NCBI GenBank assembly: GCA_050952225.1
Contig: JBMNKL010000002.1
Location: 62,001-126,000 of the forward strand
Direction of reading: 5' to 3'
Length of the DNA: 64,000 nucleotides
Source: JBMNKL01 sp050952225
Lineage (GTDB): Bacteria > Bacillota > Clostridia > Acetivibrionales > DTU013
Below, piece by piece: positions 57,385 through 64,000 of this stretch. Position 1 is the stretch's first letter. Every line of letters starts with the position of its first letter. The notes under the pieces were generated by a model. The model was not told the origin of the DNA. It worked only from the letters and a program-made list of their open reading frames with translations, and did not search any database. Both the position numbers and the translations under genes were made by a program.

Positions 57385-57875
57385 TCATCCTATATATTTA
57401 ATCCAATCGACCGCCTCTGCTCCGATCTGCCTGAATATACTGTCGCAATATCCTACATGGTATTGGATATGACGTATTTGAGCCAATATAGCATCAATAT
57501 AAGTAAAGTCCCTGCCCGGTACCAGCCTCTCCGATAAAAGCCATCGTCAGCCCTTTCGAAAAATCTTTCAGTCTTTACTTCTATCCTTCTCAAGTACTCT
57601 TTTATTTCTTCTTTGCTTAGGCTTACCGGAGAACTACTATCCAATTCTGGAGTAATATTGCTATCAAATTTCATCGATTGTAAAAATTCGCACTCATAAT
57701 CGTCTCTAAACCTGTAATCAACATAATATGCGGTATGGTATACCTGGTGCCAGAAAGGATATCCTCCCAATCTTTCCGGCCATATTTCTTTAGGGCAGCA
57801 ATCAACCACCTTGACAAGCATTTCAAAAGAAGGGTCAAAATGCCTTTTTAGCATTTCTACCAAAATTCTGCTCAT
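57385..57875 (-). pseudogene. DinB-family protein, frameshifted near the 3' end
   Basis: The first ~115 residues read through normally (FWHQVYHTAYYVDYRF and SKEEIKEYLRRIEVKTERFF), as in DinB-like four-helix proteins that use metal-binding His residues, often as thiol-dependent transferases. The frame then slips near 57530. The expected end, ILAQIRHIQYHVGYCDSI followed by QIGAEAVDWIKYIG, is found in another frame and stops at TGA 57387-57385. Without the shift the protein would be about 160 residues, normal for the family. ATG 57875 has AAAGGAG upstream. The IS110 insertion lies just beyond the old stop and did not cause the break. Biological role unknown. Confidence 0.75.
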
Positions 57876-58038
57876 ATTATCGGCTCCTTTCTTCTATAAA
57901 AGGTAGGTCAATACTATAATAATAAATACATCCATATTATATTAGCACTCTATAAATAATTCCAGACAAGGGTATCATATAGTTTGTTTGCCGGCAAGTT
58001 CTTACTCAAAATCCGGTAGATACGGTGGTACATATGAA

Positions 58039-58552
58039 TCACTCAACCTTATTTACACTTTCTAATAATCTTTTATATATGTATATATACAGCCCGTTAT
58101 CAATGAACTTTTCAACATAATGCTCATTTTCAGACTGGACATCAAGAATTGTTAATTTTAATGGTACTTGCAACCACTTTTCAATTTCGTCCTCAATAAC
58201 GGCAATATCCTCTGTTGTGCTAATACACTCCAAAGAGCTAATTTTACTAATAGGTAACTCCTTATAAAACTTATCAATATCTATTTTTTTCAGAGTAATT
58301 CCATATATTGATAAGTTTTTTCCAATTTTGCTTTCTGTAATCAACTTGCCTGAACGAAAAACTCCAAATATAAAAACATCATCATCAAAGTTTGAGGCAT
58401 ATGGAAGTCGCGCCTTTAATTTTTGTTACCCATTTCCATGTTAGCGGATATTACAACCTCATCTTTATCCGCCACTTCAATGTAACACTTTCTATAAATT
58501 TCCTCTCCAAATAATTTATGATAACACATTTTTAGTTCTTTAATTTTTTCAT
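58039..58552 (-). pseudogene. Frameshifted small protein, possible immunity gene of a decayed toxin
   Basis: Two frames together make one product. The upstream part reads EKIKELKMCYHKLFGEEIY and on to SANMEMGNKN. After the A-tract near 58423-58428 the other frame continues KARLPYASNFDDDVFIFGVF, then FRSGKLITESKIGKNLS, to the stop at 58039. A single lost A explains the break. The family is not recognised. Its place directly after a toxin-like C-terminal fragment is where immunity genes sit. The start is uncertain: no clear ribosome site, with a TTG near 58553 possible. Confidence 0.5.
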
Positions 58553-58680
58553 TCAATGATGTTTCACATGAATGTTTTCGCTTGCTTTAAAGGTCACTCT
58601 TCCATTTGGATTCACAATTGATCCACCAGTTTCAAAATTTTTATGAGGACCACCACCATGTACACCAGTAATATCCGCAT
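58553..58680 (-). pseudogene. C-terminal tail of a polymorphic-toxin-like protein
   Basis: About 40 codons on the minus strand, with ITGVHGGGPHKNFETGG, then IVNPNGRVTFKASENIHVKHH, ending at TGA 58555-58553. The Gly-rich HGGGPH and the closing His cluster look like the end of a secreted nuclease-type toxin tip, but the family was not identified. It is cut upstream by a stop and by IS256 remains. The stretch 58681-58747 is unrecognised joint sequence. Confidence 0.5.
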
Positions 58681-58747
58681 TTCAGGAACAGCACTTGTAT
58701 GCTCTGTTCAGGTTGCCGTGGTCAAGTATCTGCTCAGCAGCCACATG

Positions 58748-59593
58748 GTGCATCCGGAAGCTTGCAGCCTATACAATCTTGGGGATTAACGACGAAGGTC
58801 GGAAAGAGGTTCTGTCCATCCAGATCGGAGAGAATGAAAGCAGCAAATACTGGCTCAGCATCCTGAACGAACTGAAAAACCGTGGAGTAAAGGATATTAT
58901 GGTTCTTTGTACTGATGGGCTCTCAGGTATCAAGGAGTCGATAGCTGTAGCCTATCCACAAACGGAATATCAGCGCTGCATTGTACACCAGGTCAGGAAT
59001 ACCTTAAAATACGTGGCGGACAAAGATAAAAAGGCATTTGCGGCTGATTTAAAGACTATTTATCATGCACCTTCTGAAGAAGCCGGCTACGAGAAGATGA
59101 AAGAAGTCACTGAGAAGTGGCAGGAGCACTATCCCAATGTCATGAAGAGTTGGTCGACGAACTGGGACGTGATCAGCCCAATATTCAAGTTTTCAGCCGA
59201 CGTCCGGAAGGTCATTTATACAACCAATGCTATTGAAAGTCTGAACAGTACCTACCGTCGTTTAAACAGCCAAAGAAGCGTATTTCCAAGCGATACAGCG
59301 CTCTTGAAGGTCCTTTACCTGGCTACTTTTGAGGCTGTGAAAAAGTGGACTCTGCCGGTCCGGAACTGGGGCAAGGTCTACGGGGAACTGTCGATCATGT
59401 ACGAGGGCAGGTTGCCCTAGCAAAAAGCAAACGGCATATCAAGAGTAAATGCACGCCCTTCAAAGGGTGCTCTTGACATGCCATTTGCTTTTCTCTATAT
59501 TGTAACCAAGGGCTTGTAAGCCAGAATCTGGCTAACAAGCCCCACTGAAAATTATCATAGAAAGCTAATTTACAGAAAAAGCTTCACACAGCC
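58748..59593 (+). mobile_element. 5'-truncated IS256-family element
   Basis: Contains the C-terminal half of an IS256-type transposase (from IRKLAAYTILGIN to the TAG at 59418-59420) and a complete right end that finishes with the terminal repeat ...TTCACACAGCC at 59593. The signature CTDGLSGIKESI and TTNAIESLNSTYRR with the catalytic Asp and Glu are present, but the first half is gone. Related to, but clearly diverged from, the copy at 62016-63484. A start codon at 58695 in the joint sequence is accidental. Confidence 0.85.
59427..59488. terminator. Palindrome after the truncated IS256 transposase
   Basis: GCAAACGGCAT.TCAAGAG pairs with CTCTTGACATGCC.TTTGC around an ACGCCCTTCAAAGGGTG inner arm. 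A long hairpin right after the stop, probably a terminator or read-through block of the element. Confidence 0.6.
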
Positions 59594-59595
59594 GA

Positions 59596-60055
59596 TTATA
59601 CTACCTTTAATAAAATTCCTTCTGAATAGCCATCTAAATTTTCTATGTCTATCCAATTTAATTCATCTTGCCTATATGTATGAAAACGCAAAGTACAATC
59701 TTCCCCATCAAAAGATAAAATGAGTAGAAAATTAATGTCTGGATACATAAACTTTAGTTTGTATCCCCATGCTTCTAATACCTTTATAGAAATATTAAGA
59801 ATCTCATAGGGATTATTTACCATAAACGATATATAATCATTTATATGAACATGGTTTATAAAGGCTTCAAAACTAGTTTTATCTTGAAAATCAGATTGGC
59901 TAACTGTAGAGTTCTTTATACTTTCTTCAAGAAATATTACAATCGTCTTTTTTAATAAAACTAGGACAAAACAAATCAATTATCTTTTTTATATCAGATG
60001 ATTGACTATATCCAGAAGACCGACTTAAATACTTAATCATTGCTTTATTTTTCAT
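59596..60055 (-). pseudogene. Putative immunity gene of the Rhs toxin, frameshifted in an A-tract
   Basis: A clear start lies at ATG 60055 with AGGAGGT... (GGAGGT at 60069-60064) eight bases upstream and only 16 bases after the Rhs stop. It reads MKNKAMIKYLSRSSGYSQ and on to FCPSFIKK, then meets a stop. Across the A6 tract near 59950 the other frame continues TIVIFLEESIKNSTVSQ and SFEAFINHVHINDYIS to TAA 59598-59596, about 150 residues in all. One extra A accounts for the break. Position and size fit an immunity protein for the toxin tip encoded just upstream. The family is not recognised. A later start at 59979 would give a shorter protein with no ribosome site. Confidence 0.6.
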
Positions 60056-60071
60056 TATAGCATACCTCCAG

Positions 60072-61365
60072 TTAATTAATTCCGGGCTCACCAAGATATT
60101 GTGTAAGTGCCTTATTTAATGCCTTAACAAAGTCAGAGTTTTCAAGCAACTTGTTAACTGAATTTGGTGCATTTATAAATTTGTTCGTTTTTGGATCATA
60201 CAAGTACTTATTACCGTTAGAATCTTGATAATGAATCTGCCCAGGTCTTTGACCAGGTTTTGGGTTCTCAACATCTAATCTAGCTTGACTGTTATTATCT
60301 TTCCAAACTGTTTTGCTAGTAACTTGCGTACCATTTTCTCCAAACATGTGGTCATTGCTATTACTTCTGCTACTACCATTTTTAATTTTGTCTATTACCT
60401 TTGCAATATTTCTTCCTGTATTTGCTGTGGCTGAAACAGTTACACTTCCACAATATACAGTTGCAGGTACAGTTACTAATTCACCAACACCAGTTGGGGC
60501 AACTATAATATCGCCTGCTACACAACCTATTGTAGATATTGTGCCTATTACAGTCACCGCACCGCTACCCACTGTTTTTCCTATAAGGTATATTAATTCG
60601 TTATCCCTGTCATAGTATACTTCTATTTTATCAGATTCACAGTAAGAAATACTTTGTAAAATACCTGAACCGACGCCTTGTACAAAGTCCTTAATTCCAC
60701 TACCAACCTTTTTAACTCCCTCCCATACAATCACCCAAGATAAATGTCCCGTTGGGTCGATATACATAATTGGATTATCTTTACAATAAATATATAAGTT
60801 CAAGCTTAATGGATCGGTATCTTTACCCCAATAGGAATCCTCGGATAACATACGCGAAGTTGCAGGGTCATAATACCTCGCCCGCAGGTATATCGTCCCT
60901 GTTTCCTTGTCAAAGTACTCCCCGCAGTAGCGGAATGGGTTTGTATCCATATTGTCAATGTTCAGTTCATTTCCAAATGCATCGTAGTCATAATTTTTTA
61001 TAACATTTCCTGATGTATCCGTCAATTGTATAACATCGCCATGGCCATTGTACATATAATATTTCCTTGATCCGGCTCCGTCCTCTGCCGCAATCAGGTT
61101 TATACCCCTTATGTATTTAGCCACTACCACTCCGTCGTTGTCCACCTCAAGAGCTAACTGGCTTCCATCCCATATATGCTTTACTTTGACGCCGTTTACC
61201 GACTTTTCAATCCTCAATCCGTCGGGGTCATATGCATATTCTGCAATTGTGTTGGCGGTTATCACATTTTTTAGTTGGTTGAATCCGTCATATTCCATCA
61301 GTGTGATATCGAAAGCATCTGTACTTTCTCCGGCCAAGCTTGTCGTTATCCCTTCGTCTTCTCCT
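60072..61365 (-). CDS. Rhs-repeat protein, 5'-truncated, with C-terminal toxin-like tip
   Basis: About 430 residues: YD/Rhs repeats (YDGFNQLKNV, YAYDPDGLRIEKSV, YDAFGNEL) and the conserved Rhs core end YLRARYYDPATSRMLSEDSY, with NLYIYCKDNPIMYIDPTGH at about residues 165-210. A hydrophobic Gly/Val/Thr-rich segment follows, and then a tip with NPKPGQRPGQIHYQDSNGN, KYLYDPKTNKF and a Leu-rich end. The tip looks like one of the polymorphic-toxin families found on Rhs and contact-dependent proteins; its activity is not identified. There is no start: just upstream an in-frame TGA and a foreign piece (the end of another Rhs tip) mark a recombination joint near 61365. A normal Rhs protein is over 1000 residues, so this is a 3' remnant. 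Confidence 0.8.
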
Positions 61366-61837
61366 GGCACTGATCATAACCAATCTTTTTTTCCTTAATA
61401 TAATCTATATATCTATATATACCATCTAGTTGATCCCTATCAAGAACGAATACTTTGGCAACGTTCCATTTAGATTCACTGTCATCGAGTAATACACCTC
61501 CAACATCATATGCCCCAATAGTCATCTTTAGCCCTCTAGTCTGATTATAAAACCCAATATATTCTACATTTCCCATGCCATCATCAAGTCTTAAAAAGGT
61601 ATGACCAACATCAATTATATAACCTCCATTTGGTGTTTGGACAACAGCACCTACATATCTTGAATTAGCTACAGGTCTCCTAACACATATAGTGGCTGTA
61701 ATTTTCCCAGAGTAGTTTTTACTAATATAATCATCTAGCAACTTATCAAGTCCAGTTAAATCTATATGTTTTATTGGATTATTACTGCAATATGTATAAT
61801 AGTTGAGTCCTGCGAATACTGGATCTTCCGAACCAAA
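61346..61837 (-). pseudogene. Rhs core end plus a second C-terminal tip, broken at both ends
   Basis: From 61837 downward one frame reads FGSEDPVFAGLNYYTYCSNN and PIKHIDLTG, the last part of an Rhs core, followed by a tip of about 130 residues with GGYIIDVGHTFLRLDDG and DDSESKWNVAKVFVL. The latter resembles papain-like or lipid-acting tips in which His and Asp/Ser segments precede a later Asn-Cys segment, but the Cys part is missing. Upstream the sequence is cut by an IS256 end at 61838. Downstream it runs into the other Rhs remnant at ...IGYDQC. It is dead. Confidence 0.65.
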
Positions 61838-62015
61838 GGCTGTGTGAAACTTTTTCTGTAAATTAGCTTTCTATGATAATTTTCTATGGGGCTTGTAAGC
61901 CAGATTTTGGCTTGCAAGCCCTTGGTAACAATATAGTGAAAAGCAAATAGCATGTCAAGAGCGCCCTCGAAGAAGGGCGTTTATTTACTCTTGACTGGCC
62001 GTTTGCTTTTCACTA
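61838..62015 (-). mobile_element. Inverted right-end remnant of an IS256-family element
   Basis: These ~178 bases are a near-perfect inverted copy of 63307-63484, beginning with GGCTGTGTGAAAC..., which pairs with ...GTTTCACACAGCC at the far right. They contain only the right end (palindromes and terminal repeat), not the transposase, and abut the true left end of the complete copy at about 62016. Confidence 0.75.
61936..62013. terminator. Long palindrome in the inverted IS256 remnant
   Basis: GTGAAAAGCAAA...GTCAAGAG pairs with CTCTTGAC...TTTGCTTTTCAC around an inner CGCCCTCGAAGAAGGGCG hairpin. A smaller palindrome (GGCTTGTAAGCC...GGCTTGCAAGCC) lies at 61890-61920. Confidence 0.6.
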
Positions 62016-62084
62016 GAGATTGTGAAGAAAAGTCTGTAAAATAAGCTTTCTATGATAAAATAAAAAATCATAGGAGGCTTTTTT

Positions 62085-63309
62085 ATGGAAAAAAGACGTG
62101 AGCCCATGAGTGAGGGCAAAAAGAACATCATAGCAAGTTTGATTCAGGAGTATGACATTAAAACAGCGAAAGACATCCAGGACGCATTAAAGGATCTGCT
62201 TGGCAGCACTATACAAATCATGTTGGAAGCAGAAATGGATGAACATTTGGGGTATGCACCGTATGAACGCTCTGAAAATTCAAATTTCCGCAATGGCAAG
62301 AAGAGAAAAACTATTCGCAGCAAATATGGTGAGATGGAGATAAATGTTCCACAAGACCGTGAGAGCTCATTCGAGCCTAAAATAGTCCGGAAGCGACAAA
62401 AAGACATTTCAGGAATTGAGGACAAAATAATAGCAATGTACGCAAAAGGGCTCACGACCAGGGAGATATCCGAGCAAATAGAAGATATCTATGGGTTTGA
62501 AGTCAGCGAAGGAATGGTATCGGATATCACCAACAAACTGCTTCCTGAAATCGAGGAATGGCAAAGGCGGCCTTTATCCAGTGTTTACCCAATAGTATTC
62601 ATAGACGCCGTACATTTTTCTGTCAGGGATAACGGAGTTATACGAAAGCTTGCTGCCTATACGATATTAGGGATCAATGAAGAAGGGAAAAAAGAGGTTC
62701 TCACGATACAGATCGGAGAGAATGAAAGCAGCAAATACTGGCTTAACATCTTAAATGAGCTAAAAAATCGAGGGGTAAAAGACATACTTGTATTTTGTGC
62801 GGATGGTTTAACAGGGATAAAGGAAGCCATTGCTGTAGCCTATCCGCAGACAGAATACCAGAGGTGTATTGTGCACCAGGTAAGGAACACGCTTAAAGTA
62901 CGTGGCAGATAAAGACAAGAAGGCATTTGCGGCTGATTTAAAGAGAATTTATCAAGCACCGTCCGAAGAAGCAGGATATGCACAAATGGAGGAAGTCACA
63001 GAGAAGTGGCGGGAGCACTATCCCAATGCCATGAAGAGTTGGTCGACGAACTGGGACGTGATCAGCCCAATATTCAAGTTTTCAGCCGATGTTCGGAAGG
63101 TCATATATACTACTAACACAATTGAGAGCCTACACAGCACCTACCGTCGGTTAAACAGCAAGAGAAGCGTATTTCCAAGCGACACAGCTCTTTTAAAAGC
63201 CTTATATTTAGCCACATTTGAAGTTGTTAAAAAATGGAGTTTGCCGATAAGGAACTGGGGAAAGGTCTATGGGGAGCTATCTATCATGTATGATGGCAGG
63301 TTACCATAG
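62085..63309 (+). pseudogene. IS256-family transposase, one-base frameshift
   Basis: About 407 codons in two frames. The first part (62085-62912) has the N-terminal DNA-binding region, RRPLSSVYPIVFIDAVHF with the first catalytic Asp, and VFCADGLTGIKEAI with the second. The second part (from 62898) has TTNTIESLHSTYRR with the catalytic Glu. The truncated relative at 58748 reads straight through TLKYVADKD at this place; here an extra A in the AAA at 62895-62897 turns it into TLKVRGR and a stop. Strong SD AGGAGG before ATG 62085. Probably inactive; I see no classic A6G-type slippery site that would suggest programmed shifting. Confidence 0.85.
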
Positions 63310-63315
63310 CAAAAA

Positions 63316-63379
63316 GCAACTGGCCAGTCAAGAGTAAATGAACGCCCTTCTTCGAGGGCACTCTTGACATGCCATTTGC
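63316..63379. terminator. Palindrome after the IS256 transposase
   Basis: GCAA.TGGC...TCAAGAG pairs with CTCTTGA.ATGCCATTTGC around GCCCTTCTTCGAGGGC. Same structure as in the other two IS256 pieces; likely a terminator. Confidence 0.6.
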
Positions 63380-63511
63380 TTTTCACTATATTGTTACCAA
63401 GGGCTTGTAAGCCAGAATCTGGCTCACAAGCCCCATTGAAAATTATCAAAGAAAGCTAATTTACAGAAAAAGTTTCACACAGCCTCCATCAAGGCTAATA
63501 GTATTTGGGCA

Positions 63512-63865
63512 TTATCGTTTTTTAAATCTTAATATCTCCTTAACTTTTTCAAATGACCACGCTTGATTGATAACATATTTCCCTGGTTCAATTAATAAAT
63601 CATTTTCTCTCAAATACTGTATTAACTTCGGCAACTCTTTGCTATCCCAAAGCGCAAATGCTGAATCATAAGTACCATCAGCTACTTTAGACAAATAATC
63701 TGCATCAATTATTTCGCTATCCGCTACAGTAATATATAATTCCTTACCAATTTTGAGATTCATATTCAAACCACCTTTTTTTAGTATTAACCCATTTCTT
63801 ACAACTGCAAAAATAAGAACAATTCCAATAACTATTATAACTATTAAAATAACTTTTTTACTCAT
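63512..63865 (-). CDS. Small membrane-anchored protein of unknown function, translationally coupled
   Basis: 117 residues. A short basic start (MSKK) and a hydrophobic segment at about 5-25 make one N-terminal membrane anchor or uncleaved signal; the remaining ~90 residues would face outward and are charged, with ITVADSEIIDADYLSKVADG and GKYVINQAWSFEKVKEILRF. I do not recognise the family. Its ATG overlaps the stop of the upstream gene (ATGA) with GGAGG 10-12 bases before it, so it is translated with that gene. If the upstream gene is a secreted toxin-like protein, as its neighbours suggest, this could be its immunity partner; that is inference from position only. Its stop lies 28 bases from the IS256 end. 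Confidence 0.7.
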   Translation of the reverse strand: MSKKVILIVIIVIGIVLIFAVVRNGLILKKGGLNMNLKIGKELYITVADSEIIDADYLSKVADGTYDSAFALWDSKELPKLIQYLRENDLLIEPGKYVINQAWSFEKVKEILRFKKR

Positions 63866-64000
63866 CGTTTTTTTCCTCCCGAAGATGTACTAACAGTACC
63901 ATTAGTGTTAATTATTGCACCTGTATTGTCTCTTATGTCTTCTCCTGCATCACCAGGAGAGTACCCCTTAAGACCATTCAGTAGCCACCAAGCGACAATA
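63862..64000 (-). CDS. 3' end of an unidentified protein, possibly Rhs/toxin C-terminus (5' part outside window)
   Basis: The last 45 codons of a gene that begins beyond the window: WWLLNGLKGYSPGDAGEDIR, then a polar Asn/Thr/Ser-rich tail ending GGKKR and TGA 63864-63862. Too short to classify. The small coupled gene after it and the Rhs debris nearby suggest a secreted polymorphic-toxin-type protein. Confidence 0.55.
   Translation of the reverse strand, partial: IVAWWLLNGLKGYSPGDAGEDIRDNTGAIINTNGTVSTSSGGKKR

Larger units (their letters stand above)
62016..63484 (+). mobile_element. IS256-family insertion sequence with frameshifted transposase
   Basis: The left repeat (GATTGTG...CTGTAAAATAAGCTTTC, from ~62016) matches the inverted right end (GAAAGCTAATTTACAG...CACACAGCC, ending 63484) imperfectly. 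Size about 1.47 kb, normal for IS256. No 8-9 base target duplication is seen: the left flank is the inverted remnant and the right flank is unrelated, so the copy has been rearranged after insertion. Confidence 0.8.

Noticed and set aside
61771..61953. 60-residue minus-strand frame across an IS256 end
   Set aside because: It runs through the terminal repeat and palindrome of the IS remnant in a different frame from the Rhs piece.

Overview
The window is dominated by one very long minus-strand operon for a trans-acyltransferase (trans-AT) polyketide synthase, transcribed from about 54.7 kb down to and past base 1. The megasynthases have no working built-in AT, the ATs are on a separate protein, and a full beta-branching cassette is present. 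With SD-led genes and neighbouring IS110, IS256 and IS30 elements plus Rhs-type toxin debris, this points to a Gram-positive, probably clostridial, Firmicute. The PKS part is visibly richer in G+C than the A+T-rich right quarter.

Order of transcription: an Sfp-type phosphopantetheinyl transferase (53876-54664); an IS110 element that landed in the ribosome binding site of the next gene; acyl hydrolase-AT-enoyl reductase (48615-51959); free ACP; Cys-less decarboxylating KS; HMG-CoA synthase homologue; two crotonases; then the megasynthases, here called PKS-A (34350-44132), PKS-B (24929-34288), PKS-C (12294-24932), PKS-D (9776-12292) and PKS-E (1-8961, running off the window). Ten KS domains are visible. 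Inferred chain logic: KS1/degenerate AT/ACP; KS2/ACP/ACP (no reduction, the likely beta-branch site); KS3/KR | MT/ACP; KS4/KR/ACP; KS5/nested MT/DH | KR/ACP/ACP; KS6/DH/KR/ACP; KS7/DH/KR/MT/ACP | ER; KS8 | DH/KR/ACP; KS9/DH/KR/ACP; KS10... (| = protein boundary). No release domain or dedicated starter module is visible.

The most unusual point is a complete ParA/Soj-type ATPase gene (8963-9724) in the middle of the operon, exactly where a module is cut between its KS (end of PKS-D) and its post-KS linker/DH (start of PKS-E). PKS-E starts with an extra tail of about 80 residues whose first ~17 residues are basic and helix-like. I propose, as inference, that this is a ParA-based positioning system for a PKS megacomplex, with the PKS itself as the cargo adaptor.

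Upstream of the PPTase lies a decayed LoaP-like (NusG paralogue) gene. Together with the IS110 insertion this suggests that regulation of the operon has been altered or lost. From 55.3 kb to the right end the DNA is a graveyard: an IS30 fragment, a second identical IS110, a frameshifted DinB gene, three Rhs/polymorphic-toxin remnants with broken immunity-like genes, and three IS256-type copies or pieces.
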